A stretch of 34,863 bases of DNA from an uncultured Acidobacteriia bacterium (GCA_903882645.1 CAIRXZ010000285.1:1-34863); one strand, 5' to 3'. Shown: positions 23,981 through 32,058, numbered from the stretch's first letter. Program-made: numbers and translations. Notes: generated by a model from the letters alone, not told the origin.

Positions 23981-25048
23981 ATGAACTTCGATCAATGCCC
24001 GATGCTGGTGATCTGGGAAGTTACGCAGGCGTGCGACCTGGCCTGCGTCCATTGCAGGGCGTCCGCCCAATCGGAGCGGAATCCCGGCGAGCTGACCACC
24101 GAACAGGGTTACCGCCTGCTCGATGAGATCCGCTCGTTCGGCGAGCCGCTCATGGTCTTCACGGGCGGCGACCCGCTGAAGCGGCCGGACCTCTACGAGC
24201 TGATCCGCCATAGCGTCAAGATCGGGCTGCGCACCAACGTGACCCCCAGCGCCACCCCGCTGCTGACGGCCGAAGCGATCCAGGGATTCAAGGATTGCGG
24301 CATCACCCGGATGGCCATCAGCCTCGACGGGCCGGACGCCGCCACGCACGACGACTTTCGCGGCATCCCCGGCACGTTCGACCGCGCCATGTTCGCGCTG
24401 CGGCAGGCGCGCGATATCGGTCTCGATACGCAATTGCAGACCACCGTCACGCGGCGCAACATGCACCGGCTGCCCGAGGTGGCCGAAATCGCCAAAGAGG
24501 TCCGGACCAGGATGTGGAGCCTGTTCTTCCTCATCGTGACCGGCCGGGCGGCCGAGAGCGAAGATCTGCTGGCGCCCGAATACGAGCAGGTGTTCGAGTT
24601 CATGTACGAACTTTCCAAGACCGCGCCCTTCGGAGTGAAAACCACCGAAGCCATGCACTACCGGCGTTACGTGGCGCAGCGCATCAAGGCCGAGGGCGGC
24701 GTGACGCAGAACGAGAGCGCCAAGGGCGTGGCGTGGCGGACGGCGGGGGTGAGCGACGGCAAGGGGTTTGTGTTCGTCTCGCACACGGGAGAGATCTTCC
24801 CCAGCGGATTTCTGCCCGTCAGCGGCGGCAACGTATTGCAGGATTCGCTCACCGGCGTCTACCGGAACTCGGACTTGTTCCGCACGCTGCGCGATACCAC
24901 CCAGCGCGGCGGCAAGTGCGGGATCTGCGAATACCAGAAGATTTGCGGCGGATCGCGCTCTCGCGCCTATGCCCTGACCGGGGATTACCTGGCCGAAGAT
25001 CCGCGCTGCATCTACCAGCCCCATCTCGCGGACGCCCTGGCGGGGTGA
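23981..25048 (+). CDS. Radical SAM/SPASM-domain protein
   Basis: A 355-residue radical SAM enzyme. The cluster motif is CDLACVHC (Cys18, Cys22, Cys25), preceded by MLVIWEVTQA. The FTGGDPLKRPDLYELI block and the SLDGPDAATHDDFRG block are the classic SAM-binding elements. The C-terminus has a SPASM-like cysteine set in GGKCGICEYQKICGG and EDPRC, which binds extra Fe-S clusters. The form resembles the TIGR04053-like group near AhbC/AhbD and NirJ, for which substrates are unknown or tetrapyrroles. GGAG ahead of ATG 23981 fixes the start. No peptide precursor or heme gene is adjacent. A short structured transcript lies upstream on the same strand. Confidence 0.87.
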   Translation: MNFDQCPMLVIWEVTQACDLACVHCRASAQSERNPGELTTEQGYRLLDEIRSFGEPLMVFTGGDPLKRPDLYELIRHSVKIGLRTNVTPSATPLLTAEAIQGFKDCGITRMAISLDGPDAATHDDFRGIPGTFDRAMFALRQARDIGLDTQLQTTVTRRNMHRLPEVAEIAKEVRTRMWSLFFLIVTGRAAESEDLLAPEYEQVFEFMYELSKTAPFGVKTTEAMHYRRYVAQRIKAEGGVTQNESAKGVAWRTAGVSDGKGFVFVSHTGEIFPSGFLPVSGGNVLQDSLTGVYRNSDLFRTLRDTTQRGGKCGICEYQKICGGSRSRAYALTGDYLAEDPRCIYQPHLADALAG

Positions 25049-25099
25049 GAGAAGCGGCGATAGTTGCAGGCTACCGGCTATCCGCGAAGCGCGTCCGGC

Positions 25100-25120
25100 A
25101 ACGGCCGGCAAACGGCCGGC
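25100..25120. repeat. Tandem AACGGCCGGC repeat
   Basis: AACGGCCGGC occurs at 25100-25109 and 25111-25120, separated by one A, in the spacer between the radical SAM and ABC genes. Downstream TACGAT (25137-25142) is a likely -10 box, 6 bases from the GTG start at 25149. Confidence 0.35.
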
Positions 25121-25148
25121 TCCCGCGCTGGGCTGCTACGATTGGAGC

Positions 25149-26420
25149 GTGATTGCGCTCGACGGCGTCTCCAAGATGTACAAGCTCTATGGCCGGCCGG
25201 GCGACCGTCTGAGAGAGCTCGTCGCGTTTGGCCGGCGGAACCTCCACCGCGAGTATTGGGCGTTGCGCGATGTCGGTTTTGAGATCCGGAGAGGCGAAAC
25301 GTTTTGCATCGTCGGCGAAAACGGTTCCGGGAAGAGCACCCTCCTGAAGGTGATCGCCGGCATCCTTCAGCCGACTTCCGGCGCCGTTCTCACCAACGGG
25401 CGGTTGACCGCCTTGATGGAATTGGGGGCCGGCTTCAACCCCGAGTTTACCGGCCGCCAGAATCTGTTCTTGAACGGGGCTATCCTGGGACTCTCGACCC
25501 GCGAAGTGCGGGAGTGCGTGGACGGAATTCTCAGCTTCGCCGAAATCGGTCTGTACATCGACCAGCCCGTCAAGACTTATTCGAGCGGCATGGTCGTCAG
25601 GCTCGGGTTCGCGCTGGCTGTCCATCTGCATCCCGAGATCCTGATGGTCGATGAGGCTCTGGCGGTCGGCGACGTCTACTTCCGCCACCGGTGCATGCGG
25701 AAGATCCACGAACTCCGGGCCCGGGGCGTCACCATCGTCTACGTCACGCACGACGTCGCCGACATCAAGGCGCTGGGGGATCGGGCGCTGTGGCTGGAGC
25801 GCGGACGCGTACGCCAGATCGGCGAACCGGGCGAAATCGCCCATCAGTACCTCGACGCATTGGCGCGGAAGGGCGCGCAATACCAGGAGAGGCAAACACG
25901 TACGGCGAAGAATGCGGGCGGGGCCCGGCCGGCCCCGCCGGAAATAATCGCCTCGCTGCCCCCTGGTCTCACGCGCTATGGAGACCGTAGGGCCGAGATA
26001 TTGGGAGTAGCGCTGACCGATACCTGGGGGCGCCCCATGGAAGCCGTCCGCCTGCCGGCCCATATCGTGGTACGGATCAGCTTGAAAGCCATAGCGCCCC
26101 TGGAGCAGCCCATTGTGGGAGTGCTGCTGCGCAACGCGCAGGGAGTGGACGTCTCGGGAACCAACACCGCCCGTGAGGCCGTCCGCATGGAACCTTTAGC
26201 TCCCGGAGAGATCCGCACGCTCGACTTCCATTGGGAGCTGCCGGAGCTGGCCCCGGGCGATTACGCCCTCACCCCCGCGGTAGCCGATGGCGGGCTCTTG
26301 GATTATCGCTTTTGCGATCTTCTGGAGAATGCGATCCCCCTGCGGGTCCTTCCCGGCGGCCCGCCCGCGTATGGCGTGATGCGGCTCCCTTGCTCGGTAA
26401 GCGCACAGTATCCGGCTTAG
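25149..26420 (+). CDS. ABC transporter ATPase of the polysaccharide exporter type (Wzt-like)
   Basis: A 423-residue ATPase that would power export of a lipid-linked glycan. Walker A is GENGSGKST (residues 56-64), signature YSSGMVVRLGFALA from about residue 144, and Walker B ILMVDEALAVGD at 164-175. The ELGAGFNPEFTGRQN loop is typical of the Wzt/TagH group. Residues about 260-420 form a beta-rich C-terminal domain like the Wzt domain that recognises the glycan end. The start is a GTG. The membrane partner (Wzm) that normally lies next to it is absent, so it may serve a permease elsewhere. It converges with a second radical SAM gene. Confidence 0.88.
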   Translation: MIALDGVSKMYKLYGRPGDRLRELVAFGRRNLHREYWALRDVGFEIRRGETFCIVGENGSGKSTLLKVIAGILQPTSGAVLTNGRLTALMELGAGFNPEFTGRQNLFLNGAILGLSTREVRECVDGILSFAEIGLYIDQPVKTYSSGMVVRLGFALAVHLHPEILMVDEALAVGDVYFRHRCMRKIHELRARGVTIVYVTHDVADIKALGDRALWLERGRVRQIGEPGEIAHQYLDALARKGAQYQERQTRTAKNAGGARPAPPEIIASLPPGLTRYGDRRAEILGVALTDTWGRPMEAVRLPAHIVVRISLKAIAPLEQPIVGVLLRNAQGVDVSGTNTAREAVRMEPLAPGEIRTLDFHWELPELAPGDYALTPAVADGGLLDYRFCDLLENAIPLRVLPGGPPAYGVMRLPCSVSAQYPA

Positions 26421-26470
26421 CGCGCCTCGTTGCGGCTGGCGCGCAATGCGCATAGCACTGCCCGGCCCGT

Positions 26471-27688
26471 TTACGAGCGTTGGTCGCCGGGAAAGATCTC
26501 GGTGAACGCGTAGCTCTCGCGGTTTGAACAAATCTCGAGACAGTCGCGACAGATCGGGAGTTCCACGCGCCCGGCGAGAAACTGCCGGCGCGCCTCCAGC
26601 AGCCTGGGATGCCGCCGCCAGATCCAGGCCAGCGGTTTTTCCCAGATTTCTTCCGGCTCGGTAAAGACAGTCTTGGCCGTAATGTCCGCGCAGCAGAATC
26701 CCACGGCGCCATCCGAGTGGATCGAGAGGACCTTCCACGGCGAATCGCAAAATCCCCATTCCGGCGGCAGGCCCTGCGGGTATTGCAGGCCGCTGACGTT
26801 GGGGTATAGACCTCCTTCCGTGGTCTGCTGAAACCGAATGCGAAGCAGATTGCCGGACGGGTTTCTGAAGCGGAGTTCCGGGTTCCAGCCCGGCGGCTCC
26901 CAGCATCCCCCGGTTGCGATTCCGAACGCGCCGGCGAAATCCGCCACGAAACGCCGTTTCGCGAGCATCAGCTCCTCGTCAACGCTCTCCGCGGCGTTGA
27001 AGAAGACCTTCAGCTCGATATTCTGAACATAGGACCCCTGAACCCATTCGCCAACGTAGCGGCGAATCTTCTCCAGATAGCGCTCAAAACTCGCGGTCGA
27101 CCGCCGCGCGTGTTCGGCCGCGCTCGTTGAAACATGCACGATGAGATCCATATCGATGGCGAGGAACTCGCTGCGCACCGCGCTGGCGTTGCTGGCTACG
27201 GCCAGTCGATGCCCCGCGCGGTTGGCATCCAGGCAAATCTCCAGAAACTCCGGATGCAGCATGGGTTCCCCGTCGATGGCCACCCGCAGGCGGCGCTCCG
27301 TCAGTCCCTTCAGTTGCGGCAGAATGTGGTTGAACAGTTTCCTCGGCATGGCGCCCTTGCGCCGGTCGGAGATCGGGCTGCGGCAATAGTCGCAGTGGAA
27401 ATTGCATCTCGAGTTCAGCTCAACCAGCACGGCCGGGTTGCGGGCAAACTCTTCCAATTGGCTGAGATAGGAGGCGTCCGCCGCGGGGCCCTGAAAGTTC
27501 ATGGGAAGTTCCACCACCGAGGGGATGGGACGAATCTGAACAAGCCGCGAGCGCTCGACCGGGGGCGGCGACGCGGAACCCGTGCCGTCCGTCGCCCCGG
27601 GCGCGGGGCTCCGAATCAGGCCGTGGTCCGCGCCAACCTCGCGATTTCGCCCCGGCCAGGCCCGGCGCAGTCGTTCGAATCCGTCCAT
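26471..27688 (-). CDS. Radical SAM protein with C-terminal cysteine cluster (SPASM-like)
   Basis: A 405-residue radical SAM enzyme. The motif is CNFHCDYC (Cys95, Cys99, Cys102) after LVELNSR. The substrate-side motif VAIDGEPMLHPEFLEI takes the place of the GGEP motif. The C-terminus holds AVGFCCADIT and PICRDCLEICSNRES, a SPASM-like cysteine set. The first 60 residues are Pro/Ser-rich and not conserved-looking; AGGACGAGG just ahead of the ATG at 27688 supports that start, but an internal ATG at 27502 is possible. Substrate unknown: glycan or peptide modification are both possible. It converges on the Wzt-like gene. Confidence 0.82.
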   Translation of the reverse strand: MDGFERLRRAWPGRNREVGADHGLIRSPAPGATDGTGSASPPPVERSRLVQIRPIPSVVELPMNFQGPAADASYLSQLEEFARNPAVLVELNSRCNFHCDYCRSPISDRRKGAMPRKLFNHILPQLKGLTERRLRVAIDGEPMLHPEFLEICLDANRAGHRLAVASNASAVRSEFLAIDMDLIVHVSTSAAEHARRSTASFERYLEKIRRYVGEWVQGSYVQNIELKVFFNAAESVDEELMLAKRRFVADFAGAFGIATGGCWEPPGWNPELRFRNPSGNLLRIRFQQTTEGGLYPNVSGLQYPQGLPPEWGFCDSPWKVLSIHSDGAVGFCCADITAKTVFTEPEEIWEKPLAWIWRRHPRLLEARRQFLAGRVELPICRDCLEICSNRESYAFTEIFPGDQRS

Positions 27689-27826
27689 TATCCTCGTCCT
27701 TGTCGGGAAGACCAGGCGCCCTGCTCGATCGCGCGCTCACCCAGGCCGCGGCGGAAATCCGAGGCAACGAGCCCCCTGCTTATGGAGTTTAACACTGCCC
27801 CGCCAAGGGTCGGGGAATTCCGGCTA

Positions 27827-27854
27827 TTGACTTTATTGCGGGGACTGATATACT
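27827..27854 (+). promoter_or_regulatory. Promoter of a second short transcript
   Basis: TTGACT (27827-27832), a 16-base spacer and TATACT (27849-27854). Like the unit at 23688 it carries TTGACT preceded by AT and leads straight into a hairpin. Confidence 0.65.
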
Positions 27855-27860
27855 GGTAAT

Positions 27861-27915
27861 CGAAATTGCTCCCCGCTGGACATGCCGAAAGGCCCCAGCG
27901 GGGTTATTTATTGTG
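27861..27915 (+). ncRNA. Candidate small RNA or attenuator: GAAA-capped hairpin before the NYN gene
   Basis: The expected transcript begins near 27861. Arms CCCCGCTGG (27871-27879) and CCAGCGGGG (27895-27903) enclose an inner stem GCC-GAAA-GGC (27884-27893) capped by a GNRA tetraloop, followed by TTATTTATT. The outer 9-bp stem with a U-rich tail reads as an intrinsic terminator. It either ends a transcript of roughly 50 bases or attenuates the NYN gene, which starts 112 bases later on the same strand. The other bases of this 326-base gap (27689-28014) show no gene. Confidence 0.55.
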
Positions 27916-28014
27916 ATGGTCCTTCGTACCTTTAGCCCTCCTGGCGCTAATACTCGCTGAAGAATATCAATTACTCTTACTTGTTTCTTCGCAAAAGAAA
28001 AGGAGAATCAAGCC

Positions 28015-28623
28015 ATGGGACCAATTGAGCCCGCGGGTAAGCGCGTCGTCGCGTTCGTCGATGGTCAGAACCTCTACCGGTGTGCCAAGAACTGCTTCGG
28101 ATACCACTATCCAAATTACGATGTAGTGGCGCTTTCGCGGATCGCCTGCCGCCAACAATATGGCTGTGATCCCACCGAGGTCCGCTTCTATACTGGAGTC
28201 GCGCCCCTTTCCGAGAGCCCGCTCTGGCACGCCTTCTGGCACGCCAAGCTAAGGGCGATGGGGCAGCAAGGCGTGTACACCTTTAATCGTCCTACTCGCA
28301 ACGGAAAAGAGAAAGGAATTGACGTTCGCATTGCGCTCGACATCATTAGAATGGCTCACCGCAACCAATACGACGTCGCCCTCGTTTTCAGCCAGGATCA
28401 AGATCTTTCCGAGGCTGCCAACGAGATCAGAACCATCGCCGTCGAACAGCGGCGATGGATCAAGATCGCTTGTGCTTTTCCGTGCGCCGACCACGCGAAC
28501 AATAGGGGCATCAACTCGACTGACTGGATTCGTATCACAAGGGCAATGTACGACCGATGCATTGATCCCAGGGACTATCGGCCCAAGTCGGCACGTTCAG
28601 TTCCAGGGCCACTTCCACGCTAA
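28015..28623 (+). CDS. NYN-domain (PIN-like) nuclease
   Basis: A 202-residue protein of the NYN group (LabA/DUF88-like), presumed metal-dependent RNases. The acidic centre is seen in AFVDGQNLY (Asp16), KEKGIDVRIALDIIRMA (Asp103, Asp109) and LVFSQDQDLSEAAN (Asp128, Asp130). A GGAG (28002-28005) within AAAAGGAGAA is a good ribosome site 9 bases before the ATG. The sequence ahead and the early codons are less GC-rich than neighbouring genes, hinting at transfer. A hairpin transcript lies in its leader. Many such proteins are tied to defence or mobile DNA, but no partner is evident here. Confidence 0.87.
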   Translation: MGPIEPAGKRVVAFVDGQNLYRCAKNCFGYHYPNYDVVALSRIACRQQYGCDPTEVRFYTGVAPLSESPLWHAFWHAKLRAMGQQGVYTFNRPTRNGKEKGIDVRIALDIIRMAHRNQYDVALVFSQDQDLSEAANEIRTIAVEQRRWIKIACAFPCADHANNRGINSTDWIRITRAMYDRCIDPRDYRPKSARSVPGPLPR

Positions 28624-28664
28624 GACGCGACTATCCGCCCGCCAGCACTCTCCGGCCCCGCCGG

Positions 28665-29474
28665 GTGTATCCTGAAGTGTCGAGGGAGGTCCGAATCGTC
28701 AAGTTCTGCTCGCTGGCCAGCGGCAGCTCCGGGAATGCAGCTCTGCTGGCCACCGAAAACACGCGCATCCTGCTGGACGCCGGGTTGAGCATGCGGGAAC
28801 TCGGCCGGCGGCTGGCCGCCATAGGAGAGGATCTCCTGCGCGTCGATGCCATCCTGATCACTCACGAGCATTCCGACCATGTGGCCGGCCTTCCGGTGCT
28901 GGCGCGAAACAGGAATCTCCGCGCGGCGATCTACCTGACCAGGCTGACGGAGCCCGCCATCGACTGGGGCGAAGCCCCGCCGCCGCGCCTGGAGACGTTT
29001 CAGGCCGGCGCCGGCTTCAGGATCGGCGATATCGAAGTCCGGAGCTTCGGCATACCGCACGACGCGGCCGATCCCGTGGGTTTCCGCTTTGAAGCCGAAG
29101 GCGTAAGCATCGGCGTGGTCACGGACCTCGGCTACATCCCGGAGTCGGTCAAATTCCATCTGCGGCGCACGGACCTTCTTCTGCTCGAAGCCAATCACGA
29201 TCTCGACATGCTCAAAGTCGGCCCTTACCCGTGGGCGGTCAAGCAGCGCGTGATGAGCCGCGTGGGCCATCTCTCGAACCTGGTGGTATCGGACTTTCTG
29301 CTGGACGGTCTGGACTCTTCCACGTCGCGCCTGGTGCTGGGCCACATCAGCGAACACAACAACCACCCGGAGATCATACGCCTGGTGGCCACCCAGGCGC
29401 TGGAGCGGCGCGGCCTCGAGACGCGCCTGTCGCTGGCCGTCCAGCGTGCGCCGACCGAAGTGTTTCAGTTCTGA
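28665..29474 (+). CDS. MBL-fold hydrolase, YycJ/WalJ-like
   Basis: A metallo-beta-lactamase-fold protein of about 260-269 residues related to WalJ/YycJ, a proposed 5'-3' nuclease linked with the cell wall and DNA repair. The metal motif is THEHSDHVAG; the family start KFCSLASGSSGN, the DTDLGYIPES-like segment VVTDLGYIPES, EANHD, and LGHISEHNNHPE are all present. The start is uncertain: the only upstream GTGs (28665, 28677) have no ribosome site, while GGGAGG (28684-28689) stands 5 bases before an ATC codon exactly where the family begins. The methyltransferase gene follows after 6 bases. Confidence 0.88.
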   Translation: MYPEVSREVRIVKFCSLASGSSGNAALLATENTRILLDAGLSMRELGRRLAAIGEDLLRVDAILITHEHSDHVAGLPVLARNRNLRAAIYLTRLTEPAIDWGEAPPPRLETFQAGAGFRIGDIEVRSFGIPHDAADPVGFRFEAEGVSIGVVTDLGYIPESVKFHLRRTDLLLLEANHDLDMLKVGPYPWAVKQRVMSRVGHLSNLVVSDFLLDGLDSSTSRLVLGHISEHNNHPEIIRLVATQALERRGLETRLSLAVQRAPTEVFQF

Positions 29475-29480
29475 GGACCC

Positions 29481-30008
29481 ATGAGAATACTCGACGTCGG
29501 CTGTGGGATCCGCAAGCAGCCCGGCTCCATAGGAATCGACAGGAACCCCGCCGGCCGCGCCGACGTGCTGGTGGACCTGGATCGCGCGCCCTATCCCTTC
29601 GCCGGCGGTTCGTTCGACCGCGTGACCGCGATTCACGTGATCGAGCACCTGAGCGACGTCGTCGGCGCCATGGAGGAGTTTCACCGCCTGTTGCGCCCGG
29701 GCGGCACGGTGAGGATCGAGACGCCGCACTACACGGACTTCAGCTCCTTCTGCGATCCCACTCACAAAAGCCACCTGACCAGCTTCAGCTTTCGGTACTT
29801 CGGCGAAAACCATGGCGGATTCGGCTACTATTCGAAGGCCCGGTTTCGGGAGATCTCCGTGCGAGTCAAGCTGCTGGCGTTCTGGAGGTGGCTCGGTTTC
29901 GAGTTCCTGGTCAACCGGTTCCCGCGGTGTCGCCTTTTTTGGGAGCACTACCTGTGCTACGTGGTGCGGGGGAAAGCCATGGAGTTCGAATTCGAGGCGC
30001 TGAAGTAG
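29481..30008 (+). CDS. Class I SAM-dependent methyltransferase
   Basis: A 175-residue methyltransferase of the small Methyltransf_11 type. Motif I is LDVGCGIRKQPGSIGID; the second strand ends VLVDLD; the post-motif region is FDRVTAIHVIEHL, and motif III is LRPGGTVRIETPHY. The segment CDPTHKSHLTSFSFRYFGEN is seen in methyltransferases encoded with sugar and lipid genes. It lies 6 bases after the MBL gene, so the pair is probably one operon. Substrate unknown. Confidence 0.85.
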   Translation: MRILDVGCGIRKQPGSIGIDRNPAGRADVLVDLDRAPYPFAGGSFDRVTAIHVIEHLSDVVGAMEEFHRLLRPGGTVRIETPHYTDFSSFCDPTHKSHLTSFSFRYFGENHGGFGYYSKARFREISVRVKLLAFWRWLGFEFLVNRFPRCRLFWEHYLCYVVRGKAMEFEFEALK

Positions 30009-30112
30009 GTGGGGCGGACGATCGTGTTTTGTCGTCTGCCTGCGCCGCGGAGCGGCGCGGGAGGCGAGTTGCGCCCGCCGGGCGGTCCACGAACAACGAT
30101 GGTCCGCCCCAC
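30009..30112. repeat. 104-bp element with terminal inverted repeats
   Basis: GTGGGGCGGAC (30009-30019) and GTCCGCCCCAC (30102-30112) are exact reverse complements and form the ends; the match continues imperfectly for about 10 more bases inward (GATCGTG against CAACGATG). The element fills the gap between a stop codon (30006-30008) and the yraN start almost completely. A partial sibling ends at 17752. The size and ends suggest a palindromic REP/MITE-like element, with no room for a gene. Confidence 0.65.
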
Positions 30113-30124
30113 TGGCGGCGGGAC

Positions 30125-30532
30125 ATGATGAGTCTGCTCTATCGCGCGGCGGACGCGGTGCGGCGGCGCGTCCTGGCGGACGACCACGGACGGGTGGGCG
30201 AAGATCTCGCGCACCGCTACCTGCGCCGCCACGGATGCACGATCGTGGCGCGCAACTACCGCCCGCCTTACGGCGGCGTCGAAATCGACTTGGTGGCCTG
30301 GCACGCCAAGACCCTGGTATTCGTGGAGGTCAAGACGCGGTCCGCCGGCGATTTCGGAACTCCGGACCGCGCCGTCGACCGCGAAAAGCAGGACCACGTG
30401 AAGCGCGCCGCCCGGGACTACGCCCGCCGCGCCGGGGTGGACTGGGAGAAGACCCGCTTCGACATCGTGAGCGTGGTCCTGGGATCGCCGCCGCGCATCG
30501 AGTGGATTCGCGGGGCCTGGCGCAGCGTCTGA
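30125..30532 (+). CDS. YraN/UPF0102 family protein (restriction-endonuclease-like fold)
   Basis: A 135-residue protein with the family core GRVGEDLAHRYLRRHG, ARNYRPPYGGVEIDLVA and LVFVEVKTRSAGDFG. The D-to-EVK arrangement is the nuclease-like active site of YraN proteins, whose role is not settled. Two ATG codons (30125 and 30128) are usable; 30125 is given. The long open frame reaching back to 29231 is antisense or out-of-frame text of neighbours and is not used. Confidence 0.9.
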   Translation: MMSLLYRAADAVRRRVLADDHGRVGEDLAHRYLRRHGCTIVARNYRPPYGGVEIDLVAWHAKTLVFVEVKTRSAGDFGTPDRAVDREKQDHVKRAARDYARRAGVDWEKTRFDIVSVVLGSPPRIEWIRGAWRSV

Positions 30533-30544
30533 GCGGCCCCACGC

Positions 30545-30550
30545 TATAAT
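30545..30550 (+). promoter_or_regulatory. TATAAT -10 box of galT
   Basis: A consensus TATAAT 12 bases after the yraN stop, 43 bases before the TTG start of galT. GGAGGG at 30578-30583 is the ribosome site. Confidence 0.55.
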
Positions 30551-30593
30551 CGTCTCTTGCTTTCCGAAACCGATCCCGGAGGGTTGTCCCCGC

Positions 30594-31595
30594 TTGCCCG
30601 AATTGCGTAAGGATCCCGTTACAGGCCGATGGGTCATCATCGCCACCGACCGCGCGAAACGGCCCGGAGATTTCATCCGGCAGACCGTTCCTCCCGCCGT
30701 TTCCCGTGTCTGCCCGTTCGACGGCGGCAACGAGAGCAAGACGCCGCCCGAGATCCTGGCCTACCGCGACAGGGGCGGCCGCGACGAGCCGGGCTGGCGC
30801 GTGCGCGTGGTCCCCAATAAGTTCCCGGTCCTGGGAATCGAGGGCGATCTCAACCGCCAGGGCGACGGGATGTACGACAAGATGAACGGCATCGGGGCGC
30901 ACGAAGTCATCATCGAGACTCCCGACCACGCCGCGACGCTTTGCGAGATGCCGGAACGGCGGATCGAGGAAGTGCTCTGGGCCTTCAAGGAGCGGGTCAA
31001 CGACCTCAAGCGGGACCGCCGGTTCCGCTACATCATTCTGTTCCGGAACTACGGCGAGGCGGCCGGCGCCACTCTGGAGCACCCCCACTCCCAGCTCATC
31101 GCGCTGCCGGTGATTCCCAAACGCGCCAGGGAAGAGGTGGACGGCGCCAAGCTGTTCTACGACCTGAAAGAGCGCTGCATCTTCTGCGACATCATCCAGC
31201 AGGAGAGCGCGGGGGGCGCGCGGCTGGTGACCGAGACGGACCGGTTCGTGGCGCTCGAGCCATACGCGCCGCGCTTCCCGTTCGAGACCTGGATTTTGCC
31301 GAAACGGCACGCCTCCCACTTCGAGGAAGCCGACGCGCCCACGCTGCAGAATCTGGCGTGGGTGCTGCGGTCCACCATGCGCAAGATCGACCGGACGCTG
31401 GAAGGCCCGGCGTACAACCTGATTGTGCAGAGCGCGCCCGTGCAGGAGCCTCCGCTCGCGCACTACCATTGGCGGCTGGAAATCATCCCAAAACTGACAA
31501 AGGTGGCGGGCTTCGAGTGGGGGACGGGGTTCTATATCAACCCGACCCCGCCCGAGGAGTCGGCGCGTTTTCTGCGCGAGGCGGGGATCGGATAG
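30594..31595 (+). CDS. galT: Galactose-1-phosphate uridylyltransferase (HIT superfamily)
   Basis: GalT swaps UMP between UDP-glucose and galactose 1-phosphate in the Leloir pathway. The 333-residue product has the active-site HPH in LEHPHSQLIALP and the second-half CIFCDII and LAHYHWRLEIIPK. The start is TTG at 30594, which gives the family N-terminus MPELRKDPVTGRWVII; GGAGGG stands 10 bases ahead, a little far. The N-terminal zinc motif reads CPFDGGNE with only one Cys instead of CPFC. No galK or galE adjoins it. Related enzymes use ADP-glucose, so specificity is not certain. Confidence 0.9.
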   Translation: MPELRKDPVTGRWVIIATDRAKRPGDFIRQTVPPAVSRVCPFDGGNESKTPPEILAYRDRGGRDEPGWRVRVVPNKFPVLGIEGDLNRQGDGMYDKMNGIGAHEVIIETPDHAATLCEMPERRIEEVLWAFKERVNDLKRDRRFRYIILFRNYGEAAGATLEHPHSQLIALPVIPKRAREEVDGAKLFYDLKERCIFCDIIQQESAGGARLVTETDRFVALEPYAPRFPFETWILPKRHASHFEEADAPTLQNLAWVLRSTMRKIDRTLEGPAYNLIVQSAPVQEPPLAHYHWRLEIIPKLTKVAGFEWGTGFYINPTPPEESARFLREAGIG

Positions 31596-31682
31596 ACGCG
31601 CCGCGGTCCGTCCGGAGGGCGGCCCCGGCCGGCCCCGGAACACCGGCGCCGGGATGCCGGGCGCAAGTTTCGCGGATTTAGG

Positions 31683-31711
31683 TTGAAAATAGCGGCATTT
31701 CTGTCTACAAT
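31683..31711 (+). promoter_or_regulatory. Promoter of the holin-like gene
   Basis: TTGAAA (31683-31688), 17 bases, TACAAT (31706-31711): a near-consensus promoter. The ATG at 31796 follows an AAAGGGG ribosome site. Confidence 0.65.
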
Positions 31712-31795
31712 TGGACCTGCCAAGCGCCGGTTTTGCGAGGTTTGCGGCAAGCGGCGCTTGCGCCAGTACCAGAACCGGGAAAGGGGCGCCACATA

Positions 31796-32044
31796 ATGAA
31801 TCTGAAAGCTTCCGCGATAGCGGCGGGAATCTTGTGGGGATTCCTGGTCTTTGTTTTTACCATCATCGAGGCTGCGCGCGGCTTAGGCCAAACGCTAGGC
31901 AAGCTGACCGCCATCTACGTCGGCTACTCTGTCACGTATGCGGGAAGCCTCGTTGGCTTGGTCTATGGATTTGTCACCGGCGTGCTGATCGGCGCGGCTT
32001 TCTGCTGGCTCTACAACCGATTTTGTGGAGCGGCGGCAAAGTAA
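31796..32044 (+). CDS. Small two-helix membrane protein, holin-like
   Basis: An 82-residue protein with hydrophobic helices at about 8-26 (AIAAGILWGFLVFVFTII) and 47-75 (TYAGSLVGLVYGFVTGVLIG, then CWLYNRFC). It resembles a widespread group of chromosomal proteins labelled bacteriophage holin (AGGILWG near the start and a GSLIGxxYGF segment). No phage genes surround it, so a role in lysis is not supported. It has its own promoter and a terminator, hence a single-gene unit. Confidence 0.7.
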   Translation: MNLKASAIAAGILWGFLVFVFTIIEAARGLGQTLGKLTAIYVGYSVTYAGSLVGLVYGFVTGVLIGAAFCWLYNRFCGAAAK

Positions 32045-32058
32045 GCCGGCCGAAGAAG

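Noticed and set aside
25100-25120. AACGGCCGGC tandem as a CRISPR or iteron array
   Set aside because: Only two copies with a one-base gap; no array or spacers.
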